64,000 nt of DNA from Erythrobacter sp. (GCA_024642565.1 JAHEAV010000002.1:123317-187316); one strand, 5' to 3'; shown: positions 16,712 through 26,404, counted from the first letter of the stretch. Notes: a model not told the origin generated them from the letters alone. Numbers and translations are program-made.

Positions 16712-19471
16712 TCAAGCGTCTTCCAGTTCTGCCTGGCGTTGGTCGCTTGCCGCATCGAGCAGGCTGGCCTCGACAGATTTGAGGCGGGCTGGCGCTTCGA
16801 CCTTGTTGCCCAGTAAGTCCGTCACGTAGAATGTATCGACCGCGCGTTCACCATAGGCCGTGATATGTGCCGAATATACCATCAACTGGCTTTCAAACAG
16901 GCTGCGAGCCAGCCGGTTGAGCAAAGCCGAACGGTCGCGGGCGTGGATTTCGATTACGGTAAAGCGTTTGGAGGCTTTGTTGTCAAAAATGACCCTGGGC
17001 CGGACATCGAAGGCCCCGGCGCGTGCACGGGGTAGCGGCCGGCGCGCCAGTTGCGGCACCAGCTTGATCCGATTGGCCAGGGCATCACCGATGGACCGTT
17101 TGATCCGCGCGATCTGTTCGTCCTCGTTAAAGGGATTACCCAATGGGTCCTGCACCAGAAAATTGTCTACAGCCCAGCCGTTGCGGGTCGTGTGGATGCG
17201 CGCGTCGATAATGTTGGCACCGGCCAGATGGATTCCTCCGGCGATACGAAAGAACAGGCCCGGATGGTCCGATGCAATGACGCTGACCAATGTGGCCCCG
17301 CGCGCCGCATCATATTCGCAATGGATCGATAGCTGTTCCTCGTTCGAGCGGGCTTCCGAAAACTGTATCAGATTTTGTGCGATGATCTCTTCAGGTTCGG
17401 CAATCCAGTAGGAATCGTTAAAGCTGCGTCCAAGCTCGGCAGCGCCTTTCGATTTCTCACCCAGTAAGGTCGCGACACCATCCTTCTTGAACTTGACGCG
17501 TTCCTTGCGGCCGTGGCGCAAATGCCCAAGCCGCAGCCGTTCCTGCGCAGCGTCGTATAATTCGCCCAGCAATTGCCGCTTCCAGCTGTTCCACACGCCC
17601 GGCCCGACCGCGCGAATGTCCACGGCTGTCAACATCATCAGGTGCCGCAGCCGTTCAGGGCTCCGGACCTGGGCAACGAAGTTTTCGATTGTCGCGGGAT
17701 CGGTCAAATCGCGTTTGAATGCTGTGGCACTCATCAGCAAATGGTTTCGGACTAGCCAAGCGACCAGTTCGGTTTCATCTTCATTAAGGCCGAAACGTGG
17801 GCACAGGCGTTCCGCGACCTCTGCGCCCAGAACCGAATGATCGCCGCCGCGCCCCTTGGCAATGTCGTGCAGCAATACGGCGGCATAGGCTGCCCGGCGG
17901 GATGCGACCTTGTGGATATGCTGGGAGGAGCGAGGGTGATCGCCCGTCAGTTCCCCTTTTTCGATCCGGCTGAGCAGACCGATCGCACGAATGGTGTGTT
18001 CGTCGACTGTGTAATGGTGATACATGTCGAACTGCATTTGGGCGTTGACCCGGCCGAAATCGGGCACGAATTTGCCGAACACGCCCGCCTCATTCATCCA
18101 GCGAAGCACGGTTTCAGGGTCGTTCCGGCCGGTCAACAGGTCAAGAAACAGCGCATTGGCGCGCGGATCCCGGCGGATCTTGCCCACAATCAGCGCCGAA
18201 TCGCGGTCGGCCTGCCGCATGGCTGCCGGGTGGATTTCGAGCCCCTCTGTTTCCGCCAGCTGGAAAATCTCGATCAAGCGGACGGGGTCTTTTTCGAACC
18301 AGTCATCCGAAGGCGTCTCGATCTTGCCGCCAAATATCCGGTAACCTTTCAGCATTCTGGCCCGCGCGGTGAAGCCGGCGAGGAAGCCGGTGCGCGCGCG
18401 CCGTCTGGCAAATTGCTGATCGATATGGGCCAGGAACACGCCGGTCAGGCTGCCGACCCGCTTGGCCTGCAGGAAATAGAACTGCATGAACCGCTCAACC
18501 GGGCTTTTGCCCGGACGTTCGGCAAAATTCATCCGCTCCGCCACCTGGCGCTGCAGATCGAACGTCAGCCGGTCTTCCGCGCGGCCAGTGATCATGTGCA
18601 AATGGCACCGCACCGCCAACATGAAGCTTTCGGCACGGCGGAAAGAGCGGTACTCATTGTGGGTCAGCAGGCCAACCTCCACCAGATCGGCGGCGCTCTG
18701 CACTTTATGGATATATTTGCCGATCCAGTAGAGCGTCTGCAAATCCCGTAGGCCGCCCTTGCCATCCTTAACATTGGGCTCGACCACATAGCGGCTGTCG
18801 CCCATCCGTTTGTGCCGTTCGTTGCGCTCGGCCAGCTTTTCGGTAACGAATTGTCGTTCGGTCCCGGCAACGACCTGGGTGTAAAAGCACCGCCGCGCTT
18901 CTTCATAAAGATCACTGTCGCCCCACACGAACCGCCCTTCGAGCAGTGCGGTACGGATCGTCAGATCATCTTTTGCCATGCGGATCATATCGTCCGGCGT
19001 CCGGCTGGAATGGCCAACTTTCAGCCCAAGGTCCCACAGGAAATAGAGGATCGCTTCGATGACCTGTTCGCACCAGGGGGCGCGGCGGGTGGGCGTGAAG
19101 AAGGCGATATCGACGTCCGAATGCGGGGCCATCTCCGCCCGGCCATAGCCGCCGACTGCCATGATCGTCAGCCGTTCGCCGGTGGTGCGATTGCCGGATG
19201 GATAAACATTCCGGACAACGTGATCATGGATCAGCCGCACCAACTGGTCGACCAGAAACGCCTGACCGGCACAACATTCATGGCCAGCAGATGGCTTCTC
19301 CACCAACCGCCGGGCCACTTCCGCCCTGCCGGAATCGAGCGAATCCTTCAGCAGAGTGACAATTCCGGCCCGCGCCTTTTCGCCGTGTTCCGCGACCAAG
19401 GCTTCGATGTCAGCACCGACCGCGCGGCGATCGATGATCGCGCGTTGGTTGGGGATATGGACCTTGTTCAA
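16712..19471 (-). CDS. glnD: [Protein-PII] uridylyltransferase / uridylyl-removing enzyme
   Basis: A 919-residue bifunctional nitrogen sensor that adds UMP to PII and removes it according to glutamine. Order: nucleotidyltransferase domain with GGYGRAEMAPHSDVDI (107-122), linker, HD hydrolase domain with LLHDIAKGRGGDHS, then two C-terminal ACT domains (HPGLFFRIAGG and DRSALLNRLARSLFE). The start is TTG, giving MNKVHIPNQRAIIDRR, and overlaps the stop of the upstream acyl-CoA synthetase by four bases (TTGA). The coupling to a lipid-metabolism gene is unexpected. No glnB is in the window. Confidence 0.95.
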   Translation of the reverse strand: MNKVHIPNQRAIIDRRAVGADIEALVAEHGEKARAGIVTLLKDSLDSGRAEVARRLVEKPSAGHECCAGQAFLVDQLVRLIHDHVVRNVYPSGNRTTGERLTIMAVGGYGRAEMAPHSDVDIAFFTPTRRAPWCEQVIEAILYFLWDLGLKVGHSSRTPDDMIRMAKDDLTIRTALLEGRFVWGDSDLYEEARRCFYTQVVAGTERQFVTEKLAERNERHKRMGDSRYVVEPNVKDGKGGLRDLQTLYWIGKYIHKVQSAADLVEVGLLTHNEYRSFRRAESFMLAVRCHLHMITGRAEDRLTFDLQRQVAERMNFAERPGKSPVERFMQFYFLQAKRVGSLTGVFLAHIDQQFARRRARTGFLAGFTARARMLKGYRIFGGKIETPSDDWFEKDPVRLIEIFQLAETEGLEIHPAAMRQADRDSALIVGKIRRDPRANALFLDLLTGRNDPETVLRWMNEAGVFGKFVPDFGRVNAQMQFDMYHHYTVDEHTIRAIGLLSRIEKGELTGDHPRSSQHIHKVASRRAAYAAVLLHDIAKGRGGDHSVLGAEVAERLCPRFGLNEDETELVAWLVRNHLLMSATAFKRDLTDPATIENFVAQVRSPERLRHLMMLTAVDIRAVGPGVWNSWKRQLLGELYDAAQERLRLGHLRHGRKERVKFKKDGVATLLGEKSKGAAELGRSFNDSYWIAEPEEIIAQNLIQFSEARSNEEQLSIHCEYDAARGATLVSVIASDHPGLFFRIAGGIHLAGANIIDARIHTTRNGWAVDNFLVQDPLGNPFNEDEQIARIKRSIGDALANRIKLVPQLARRPLPRARAGAFDVRPRVIFDNKASKRFTVIEIHARDRSALLNRLARSLFESQLMVYSAHITAYGERAVDTFYVTDLLGNKVEAPARLKSVEASLLDAASDQRQAELEDA

Positions 19472-21165
19472 CTGGCCTCCATCAACGCCGAATATTTCGC
19501 CCTCAGGGTTTTCTTGTCGATTTTCTGCGTGCCCAAACGGGGCAGGGCCTCATGCGCTTGCCAAACATGGGCAGGCTGCTTGTAAGGTGCAAGGCGGCCT
19601 TGCAGGAAGTCGCACAATTGTTCCGGGCTCAGCGTTTTGCCCTCGCGCACCAGATAGATCGCGCCGACGATTTCGCCAAAGCGTTCATCCGGCAAACCAA
19701 AGACGGAACATTCGATCACATCGGGGTGTGCATAAAGCGCCTGCTCGACTTCGATGCAGGAGATATTCTCCCCGCCGCGAATGATGATGTCCTTCTTGCG
19801 GTCGACGATAAACAGATAGCCATCTTCATCGAGATAACCCAGATCGCCGCTGCGGAAATAGCCGTCCTTGGTAAATGCCGCCGCCGTCGCTTCGTCATTG
19901 TTCCAATAGCCGCGGAAATTGGCCAGCGTGCGCATACACACCTCGCCCACGTCGCCTTGTGGCAATGGCTTGCCGTCATCGTCGAGAATGGCGAGATCGA
20001 CAAGCGGCCGGCTCGCCCGGCCGGTGCTGCCGGGTTTGGCCATATAGTTTTCATTGAAATTGCCGCAGCCCACGCCGTTGGTTTCGGTCAAACCATAACC
20101 CAGCAATGGGAAGCCTTCGGGGAAGGATTTCTTGATTTTCGAGACATGATCTACCGGCCGGGGCGCACCGCCCGCGGCAAAGCTTTTGCATGCGCTCAGA
20201 TCGAAACTGTCGCGATCCGGGTGAGTCGCCATTTCATAGCTCATCAGCGGCACGCCGACGAAATAGCTGACCTTTTCCGCCTCCATCAACCGCATGGCTT
20301 CGCGCGCATCCCACTTGGGCATCATCACCAGTTTTCGGGCAATGGCGAAACTTTGCAGAAACAGCGGCACTTCGCCGGTAACATGGAACAGCGGCACCGC
20401 GACCAGCGCGGATGGCTGTGCCGAGGAATCGTCGCCCTGCTGGGTCAGCAGAATCTTGGCCATCGCGCTCTGGGCGACATAGCTCATTATGCCGGATACA
20501 ACCGCCCGGTGATCGGACCATGCACCCTTTGGATGGCCGGTCGAACCCGATGTGTAGAGGATTGTGGCCAGATCGTCCGGGCCGAGTTCGGGCAGGGCAA
20601 TGGCCAATGGATCGCCCTCCGCCCAGACACTGGCGAGGCCGCGCGAAGGCGGTCCTTCATGGCTGAACTGGACGATTGCAGCATGGTGGCTGGTCCCTTC
20701 CAGCCGGCGCGCGCGCTGGGAATCGGCCAGGACCAGGCTGCATTCCGCCAGATCGACGCCGAAGGCGAGCTCGTCCCCGGTCCAGAAACCGTTGAGCAAG
20801 GTGGCGCAGCCGCCGGCCATGACTATGCCCAGATAGGCAACGATCCAGTTGGCCGAATTGCGTGCGGCAATACCGACACGGTCACCGACTTTGACCCCGT
20901 GGCGGGCCACCAGTCCGGCTGCGACGGCGCGCGCCGCAGCATAGGTTTCCGCGAAGCTAAGCCGCGTTTCACCATCGACCAGGAAAGTCTGGTCGGCATG
21001 TTCGTGGCAATAATGGGCAAAATAATGCGCAAGGCTTGGCGGGGCGTGTCTGAAGGCGGGAATCGTAAGGTTGAAGCGTTCGTAAGGAACGGTTTCGAAC
21101 GGCTGACCCGGCTGCACCAACCCATCCATGATGATATTAAGTGCGTCGTCCAGTTCGGTTGCCAT
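19468..21165 (-). CDS. Acyl-CoA synthetase (AMP-dependent ligase)
   Basis: A 565-residue adenylate-forming enzyme of the ANL superfamily. The P-loop is ILYTSGSTGHPKG, the second core motif GYGLTETNGVG, the hinge YFRSGDLGYLDEDGYLFIVDRKKD, and the C-terminal lysine segment PRLGTQKIDKKTLR. It most likely activates a fatty or other carboxylic acid to its CoA ester. AGGAGA lies 9 bases before the ATG. Its last codons overlap the glnD start. It is divergent from lgt across a 175-base gap with a strong hairpin. Confidence 0.9.
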   Translation of the reverse strand: MATELDDALNIIMDGLVQPGQPFETVPYERFNLTIPAFRHAPPSLAHYFAHYCHEHADQTFLVDGETRLSFAETYAAARAVAAGLVARHGVKVGDRVGIAARNSANWIVAYLGIVMAGGCATLLNGFWTGDELAFGVDLAECSLVLADSQRARRLEGTSHHAAIVQFSHEGPPSRGLASVWAEGDPLAIALPELGPDDLATILYTSGSTGHPKGAWSDHRAVVSGIMSYVAQSAMAKILLTQQGDDSSAQPSALVAVPLFHVTGEVPLFLQSFAIARKLVMMPKWDAREAMRLMEAEKVSYFVGVPLMSYEMATHPDRDSFDLSACKSFAAGGAPRPVDHVSKIKKSFPEGFPLLGYGLTETNGVGCGNFNENYMAKPGSTGRASRPLVDLAILDDDGKPLPQGDVGEVCMRTLANFRGYWNNDEATAAAFTKDGYFRSGDLGYLDEDGYLFIVDRKKDIIIRGGENISCIEVEQALYAHPDVIECSVFGLPDERFGEIVGAIYLVREGKTLSPEQLCDFLQGRLAPYKQPAHVWQAHEALPRLGTQKIDKKTLRAKYSALMEAS

Positions 21166-21275
21166 CTAGCGGTATCTCCTATTCCCGATTATGCGATCCA
21201 TAGTCTCTTGACGGAAACGTCCCGACGGATTCGCTTGCAGCTTCAGGCTTCCACCTGTTGCCGCGCTATGTCAAA

Positions 21276-21316
21276 AGCCGCACGAGCCCAAGCAATCTGG
21301 GCTGACCCGTGCGGCT
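21276..21316 (+). promoter_or_regulatory. Nested hairpin upstream of lgt
   Basis: An outer 9-bp stem AGCCGCACG/CGTGCGGCT (21276-21284 and 21308-21316) encloses an inner 6-bp stem AGCCCA/TGGGCT (21285-21290 and 21298-21303) with a 7-base loop. The minus-strand continuation has TTTT, so it could terminate minus-strand transcription, yet no minus-strand gene ends here. It lies only 24 bases before the lgt start and could also be a 5' leader structure. Confidence 0.45.
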
Positions 21317-21340
21317 CTTGTTACTTAAGGGGTAAGCTTC

Positions 21341-22243
21341 TTGCTGTCACTACTAGCTTCTGTTGGCGTTGCAGAGCCAATTCATTGGGCTGAACTGGGC
21401 CTGCGCCCAGGCATTGAACTTGGCTTCTTTACGCTTCGATTCTATTCGTTGGCTTATCTGGGCGGGATTTTATTCGCTTATTGGCACTTGTCGAAAATGA
21501 TCAAGGCGCCCGGTGCGCCGTTGGCGCAGCGGCATGTCGACGATTTGTTTTTTTATTGCACTCTGGGCGTAATTTTCGGCGGACGGCTGGGCTATGCGCT
21601 GTTTTATACTGGCGGAAGTTCGGACAAGCCCAGCCTGTTCACCCACTTCACCGCCGGAGAGACAGTGAGCTGGGATCTCCTGCGCCTGTGGGATGGCGGG
21701 ATGAGTTTTCATGGCGGTCTGATCGGCGTGTTGCTGGCAATTGCTTATGTCAGCCGCCGGGGGGATCTCAATTTCCTGCGGGTATGCGATTACATCGCCG
21801 TCAATGTTCCCATCGGCATGTTGCTGGGGCGGCTGGCGAATTTCATCAATGGGGAATTGTGGGGCCGGACAAGCGATGTATCCTGGGCCATGGTCTTTCC
21901 CCATGCTGGCGCGCTGCCGCGTCACCCCTCGCAGCTTTACGAAGCGATATTGGAAGGGGCGTTGCTGGCCGTGATCCTGATACCCCTGTTCTGGAAATCC
22001 CGCGCCCGCTATCGTCCGGGCTTGCTGGTTGGCCTGTTTACAGCCGGGATTGCGGCGGCACGATTTACCGTCGAATTTTTCCGCGAACCTGACGAGCAGT
22101 TGCTGCAGTTTGCGCGGGATACTGGCCTGTCGATGGGGCAGTGGTTGACCATTCCGCTGATTATTCTGGGCGTGGCGGTCATGGCCCGCGCGCTGATAAG
22201 TAAACCTCTTGGTAGCGGGACCGGTGCCACTGTTGCCCCATGA
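21341..22243 (+). CDS. lgt: Prolipoprotein diacylglyceryl transferase
   Basis: A 300-residue inner-membrane enzyme that transfers diacylglycerol from phosphatidylglycerol to the lipobox cysteine of prolipoproteins. About seven membrane helices, the HGGLIG motif in MSFHGGLIGVLL and the Lgt signature GRLANFINGELWGR are present. The start is TTG, preceded by AAGGGG. The stop overlaps the midA-type gene by ATGA. Several lipoproteins in this window, such as the 5'-nucleotidase at 28-29.7 kb, would be its substrates. Confidence 0.95.
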   Translation: MLSLLASVGVAEPIHWAELGLRPGIELGFFTLRFYSLAYLGGILFAYWHLSKMIKAPGAPLAQRHVDDLFFYCTLGVIFGGRLGYALFYTGGSSDKPSLFTHFTAGETVSWDLLRLWDGGMSFHGGLIGVLLAIAYVSRRGDLNFLRVCDYIAVNVPIGMLLGRLANFINGELWGRTSDVSWAMVFPHAGALPRHPSQLYEAILEGALLAVILIPLFWKSRARYRPGLLVGLFTAGIAAARFTVEFFREPDEQLLQFARDTGLSMGQWLTIPLIILGVAVMARALISKPLGSGTGATVAP

Positions 22244-23301
22244 CTGACGAGAGTATGAGCCTGGCGGACATATTTCGCCGGCTGATCCGTAACCAGGGCC
22301 CGATTTCGCTGTCCCAGTTCATGGGGGAAAGCAACGCGCGCTATTACGCCAGCCGCGATCCATTGGGATCGGGCGGTGATTTCGTGACTGCGCCGGAAAT
22401 CAGCCAGATGTTCGGGGAATTGATCGGCCTGTGGCTGGCCGACATCTGGATCAAGGCCGGCCGCAGGCAGCCGGTCCACTATGTCGAACTTGGCCCCGGG
22501 CGCGGGTCGTTGGCCAAGGATGCGCTGCGTAGTGCAAAGCGCTATGGATTGGTGCCCCGCGTGCATCTTGTCGAAGCATCCACCACCTTGCGCGAAATTC
22601 AGCGTACCGCAGTTCCGGATGCTGAATTTCACGACGATCTTTCGACCGTGCCGGAGGATGGGCCGATCCTGCTGGTCGCCAATGAATTTCTCGATGCCTT
22701 GCCGATCCGCCAATTGGTCCGTTCGGCAGAAGGCTGGCGCGAACGCATGGTCGGCCTGGATGGCGACGCCTTCACCTTTGTTGCGGGAACCCATTCCATG
22801 GAATTCGCCGTGCCGGATGACTGGCGCGGAGCAACCCAGGGGGCAATGATCGAAACCTGCCCGGGCGCGGCTGCGGTGATGGACGAAGTGTGCCTGCGGC
22901 TGGTCAATCAAGGCGGGGCAGCGCTGTTTATCGACTATGGCCACAGTGACACCCGTGCCGGATCAACCTTGCAGGCAGTGCGCGAACACAAGAAGGTGGA
23001 CCCATTTGCTTCGCCGGGGGAAGCGGACATAACCGCCCATGTCGATTTCGGCACGCTGGCCCGGATAGCCCGGTCGCGCGGCGCGCGTTGGCTGGGCACA
23101 GTGCCGCAGGGTCAATGGCTGACGGCGCTGGGGATCGATATGCGGGCGGAGGCTCTGGCCCGGATTGCGCCGAAATATGCAGCCGACCTGCAACAGGCGA
23201 AACAGCGTCTGGTTGCTGATCACCAGATGGGCCTGCTGTTCAAGGTGATGGGCCTTGCCGCGCCCGATTGGTCGGGCGGTGCCGGGTTTGAAGTGGACTA
23301 G
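22240..23301 (+). CDS. SAM-dependent methyltransferase, MidA/NDUFAF7 family
   Basis: A 353-residue protein of the DUF185 (Methyltransf_28) family; eukaryotic NDUFAF7 methylates an arginine of complex I. Family blocks seen: YYASRDPLGSGGDFVTAPEISQ (substrate-side), VELGPGRGSLAKD (SAM site), LVANEFLDALP and FIDYGHS. It is translationally coupled to lgt (ATGA overlap), a gene pair common in alphaproteobacteria. Its stop overlaps that of the convergent osmoprotectant permease gene. The bacterial substrate is unproven. Confidence 0.9.
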   Translation: MTDESMSLADIFRRLIRNQGPISLSQFMGESNARYYASRDPLGSGGDFVTAPEISQMFGELIGLWLADIWIKAGRRQPVHYVELGPGRGSLAKDALRSAKRYGLVPRVHLVEASTTLREIQRTAVPDAEFHDDLSTVPEDGPILLVANEFLDALPIRQLVRSAEGWRERMVGLDGDAFTFVAGTHSMEFAVPDDWRGATQGAMIETCPGAAAVMDEVCLRLVNQGGAALFIDYGHSDTRAGSTLQAVREHKKVDPFASPGEADITAHVDFGTLARIARSRGARWLGTVPQGQWLTALGIDMRAEALARIAPKYAADLQQAKQRLVADHQMGLLFKVMGLAAPDWSGGAGFEVD

Positions 23302-24830
23302 AGCCCGATCTTGCGCGCAAGATCACGGGCTGCCTGATCGGGAGAGCGCTTGTCATCCAGCCGGTCGACTTCGTAATTGGCTTCGCGCATGTCTTCGACG
23401 GTGATTGCACCCACCAGCGGCCGCAGTGCCGCCAGCAAGCCAGAATCCCCCGCCTTTTTTGGCGTGATCAGGATCAGTGCGTCATAGGACGGAAAGGCGC
23501 CGCGTGTGTCCTCCAGAACTGTCAGCCGGTCGGCTGCCACACGCCCATCCGAAGTGTAGGCGGTAATCACATCGGCCTCTCCGCCGATCAGCGCATCATA
23601 AAGGAAAGTCGTGGTGAAGTTTCGCTGGCGCGCGAACTTCAGTCCATAGGCATCGCGTACCGCAAACCATTCGGGCCGCTGGAAAAATTCGACATCCCCG
23701 CCAATGGTCAGGCCGGGTGCGGCACGGGCAAGGTCATCGATAGTGGCGATACCCAGTTGGCGGGCGCGATCACCGCGCATCGCGAAGGCATAGGCATTTT
23801 CAAACCCCAGCCTTCCCAGGATGCGCGTGCCGCTGGTCTGCTGTTCCCATTTTTCGATAGTGTCATAAATCGCCTGCCGCCCCGGATTGTCGGACCGTTT
23901 CAACTGGTTGGTCCAGAGCGTGCCGGTGTAATCAATGGCGATGTCGATCGCCCCGCTGGTAAGGGCTTCATGCACCACGGCTGACCCCAGCCCGTCGCGA
24001 TATTCCACTGCATAGCCGGCATTTTCCAACCGGTGCCCGATCAGCCGGGCAAGGATATATTGTTCGGAAAAGCTTTTGGCCCCGATTATGACCGAACGAT
24101 CATCATGCGGCCGCAGGGTGGTTGCCGCGCCCGCAATGCCCGCCAGTGCCAGCGCAATCCCGCCCCATACCATCCAGCGATTGCGCCGGGAAAAACCGGC
24201 TTCGACCATGCCCAGCAGCGCATCGGTAACCAGAGCCAGCCCGGCTGAGGCGATGCAGCCGGCCAGCACCAGCGCCCAGTTCTGCGTCTGAAGACCCGCG
24301 AAGATCGGATCACCAAGGCTCGGCTGGCCGATGGTGGTGGATAATGTCGCCGCGCCGATGGTCCATACGGCGGCTGTACGGATTCCCGCCATGATATAGG
24401 GGGCAGCCAGCGGCGCTTCGACAAGGCGCAGTTTCTGCCATTTGGTCATGCCCACGCCGTCTGCCGCCTCGATCACGGCGTCATCCATATTGTCCCGCGC
24501 GGTGACGGTGTTGCGCAGAATTGGCAGCAAGGCATAAAGCGTGAGGGCAAGCAGCGCGGGCAGAAAGCCGAGGGTTGGCAAACCGTCCCCGAACACGGTG
24601 CGCAAGCTCAGGAGTATGGGAAAGAACAGCGCCAGAAGAGCCAGCGCGGGAATGGTCTGGACCAGACTGGCAAAGCCCAAGGACAACCGCGCCACGGGTA
24701 AGGAACGGTTGGCCCACACCGCCAGCGGCAAGGCGATCAGGATACCCAGCCCCAGAGCCGCCGCTGCCAAAAGCACATGAGCAGCGAGTTTGTCCCCCAT
24801 TTGCCAGAGGAAGGCGAAGATTTCATTCAT
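23298..24830 (-). CDS. Fused permease / substrate-binding protein of an OpuC-type ABC importer
   Basis: A 510-residue fusion. Residues 1-240 form a binding-protein-dependent permease with five or six helices and an EAA loop (EAADGVGMTKWQKLRLVEAP, from about 121). From about 247 a periplasmic-type OpuAC ligand-binding domain follows (VIIGAKSFSEQYILARLI, then DIAIDYTGTLW and AYTSDGR). This arrangement imports glycine betaine, choline or related quaternary amines. The binding domain is tethered through the last membrane helix (about 220-238). It lies 10 bases after the ATPase gene, forming a complete two-gene importer. Confidence 0.92.
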   Translation of the reverse strand: MNEIFAFLWQMGDKLAAHVLLAAAALGLGILIALPLAVWANRSLPVARLSLGFASLVQTIPALALLALFFPILLSLRTVFGDGLPTLGFLPALLALTLYALLPILRNTVTARDNMDDAVIEAADGVGMTKWQKLRLVEAPLAAPYIMAGIRTAAVWTIGAATLSTTIGQPSLGDPIFAGLQTQNWALVLAGCIASAGLALVTDALLGMVEAGFSRRNRWMVWGGIALALAGIAGAATTLRPHDDRSVIIGAKSFSEQYILARLIGHRLENAGYAVEYRDGLGSAVVHEALTSGAIDIAIDYTGTLWTNQLKRSDNPGRQAIYDTIEKWEQQTSGTRILGRLGFENAYAFAMRGDRARQLGIATIDDLARAAPGLTIGGDVEFFQRPEWFAVRDAYGLKFARQRNFTTTFLYDALIGGEADVITAYTSDGRVAADRLTVLEDTRGAFPSYDALILITPKKAGDSGLLAALRPLVGAITVEDMREANYEVDRLDDKRSPDQAARDLARKIGL

Positions 24831-24840
24831 GCGGCTGTCT

Positions 24841-25611
24841 TCATGCCGTGAGCCCGGCCAATGCGAGTGCGTGTTCGCGCGGCACGGCCACCAGAGCCTG
24901 CGCGATTGTGCCGCCTGCGCCGTGCAGCAAACTGTGCGGTGTCTCGTCGGCGACGATCTGGCCTGCGTCCATCACCAGGACACGGTCAGCCAGCAACAGC
25001 GCCTCGGCCATGTCATGGGTAACCATTACACTGGTCAGGCCCAGTTCGTCGTGCAGCTTACGCACTCTCTTGCCCAGGCCATCCCGCGTAATCGGGTCGA
25101 GGGCGCCAAAGGGTTCGTCCATCAGCAGCACATGCGGATTGCCCGCCAGTGCCCGCGCTACGCCGATCCGCTGGCGCTGGCCGCCGGACAATTCATGCGG
25201 CATGCGCGCGCTATATTCCGGTTCCAATTCGACCAGCTGGAGCAGTTCGGCAATCCTCTGTGCCTTGGCGCGTTCCCCCGCAAGGCGGGGCCCAATGCCG
25301 ATATTTTCTGCGACACTCATGTGCGGGAACAGGCCAACGCCTTGGAACACATAGCCGATCCTGCGGCGCAGCCGGGACACTTCCGCATCGCGGACATCGC
25401 CCCCTTCCAGCAAAACCCGGCCCTGGTCGGGATCACCCAGCCGATTGACCATTTTGAGCAGGGTCGATTTGCCCGAACCGGATGCCCCCACCAAGGCCAC
25501 GAAACTTCCTTCAGCGATGGCGCAACTGACGGCGTCCACCGCGATCACACCGGCAAAACTCTTGCTGACCGAATCGAATTGCACCAGCGTGGCTGCTTCA
25601 GCGTCCATCAT
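24841..25611 (-). CDS. ATPase of the OpuC-type quaternary-amine ABC importer
   Basis: A 256-residue ABC ATPase. Walker A GASGSGKST (42-50), signature LSGGQ (141-145), Walker B VLLMDEP (161-167) and the switch His in VMVTHDMAEAL are intact. FQGVGLFPHMSVAENI is typical of the ProV/OpuCA branch, but the protein ends soon after the ATPase core and lacks the CBS domains seen in many OpuCA proteins, so ionic-strength gating through CBS is not available. It is the first gene of the operon, divergent from the acyltransferase gene. Confidence 0.92.
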   Translation of the reverse strand: MMDAEAATLVQFDSVSKSFAGVIAVDAVSCAIAEGSFVALVGASGSGKSTLLKMVNRLGDPDQGRVLLEGGDVRDAEVSRLRRRIGYVFQGVGLFPHMSVAENIGIGPRLAGERAKAQRIAELLQLVELEPEYSARMPHELSGGQRQRIGVARALAGNPHVLLMDEPFGALDPITRDGLGKRVRKLHDELGLTSVMVTHDMAEALLLADRVLVMDAGQIVADETPHSLLHGAGGTIAQALVAVPREHALALAGLTA

Positions 25612-25768
25612 GCGCCCGTCTATGGGTTGTTTCTCGCAAGGTCAAAAAAGCAATCCGGCAGTAGGAAAGTGCGCTTGGGAACCGGACGGGCAATCTGCGC
25701 CTGCCGATAACGCATCCTTTTCCGTCGCATTCCCGTAGCATGATGATAGAATGCGTGTGGGAGAGGGT

Positions 25769-26404
25769 ATGATCGGACAGGAAAAGGGTTACAGCCAGCG
25801 GCCGCCAAGCCCGCTGTCGCGATTGGCCAGGCGGATCCTTCTTTGGCTCTATCGGTGGAAGGGGTGGACCCTTGACGGGCATCTTCCAGACATTCCGAAA
25901 TACGTGATTGCCGGTGCACCGCATTCGTCCAATTGGGACTTCGTGTTCTTTGTCGGCGCTACGGCGGAAGAAGGAATCCAGCCCAATTTCATGGGTAAAC
26001 ATACGCTGTTTAAATGGCCCTTGACCCGCTTTATGCTGGATATGGGCGGGATTCCGATTGACCGCAGCAAGCGGGCCAATGCCGTTGAACAGGTGGCTGC
26101 CGAATTTGCCCGGCGGGACCATCTGGCCCTGGTCATTGCCGCCGAAGGAACCCGTTCCAACGACGGTAGCTGGAAGTCTGGCTTCTACCACATCGCCATG
26201 GCGGCCGGCGTTCCCATCGTGCCCACCTGGGTTTGCAACGAACGTAGGATCCTGGGTTTTGGCCCGCCAATTGCCCCGACCGGGGATTATGGTGCGGATC
26301 TTTCGAAAATTGCTGCGTTCATGCGTTCCAAACTGCCTGATCTGGAACGCTACAAGGTCCTGGAGGCGCAGGCCCGACAATTAATGGAGAGCCCGAATGG
26401 CTGA
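25769..26404 (+). CDS. Lysophospholipid acyltransferase family protein (PlsC-like)
   Basis: A 211-residue membrane-associated acyltransferase. The catalytic block is HSSNWD (H52 to D57), a variant of HX4D, with GIPIDRSKR and EGTRS (126-130) as the acyl-acceptor motifs. It resembles short 1-acylglycerol-3-phosphate acyltransferase-like proteins; the exact acceptor is not predictable. I chose ATG 25769 because GGAGAGGG precedes it; an ATG at 25751 has no Shine-Dalgarno sequence. It overlaps the DUF1295 gene by eight bases. Confidence 0.88.
   Translation: MIGQEKGYSQRPPSPLSRLARRILLWLYRWKGWTLDGHLPDIPKYVIAGAPHSSNWDFVFFVGATAEEGIQPNFMGKHTLFKWPLTRFMLDMGGIPIDRSKRANAVEQVAAEFARRDHLALVIAAEGTRSNDGSWKSGFYHIAMAAGVPIVPTWVCNERRILGFGPPIAPTGDYGADLSKIAAFMRSKLPDLERYKVLEAQARQLMESPNG

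Noticed and set aside
19552..21393. A 613-codon plus-strand frame opposite the acyl-CoA synthetase gene
   Set aside because: An antisense shadow. It also runs across the lgt start region and shows no domain.
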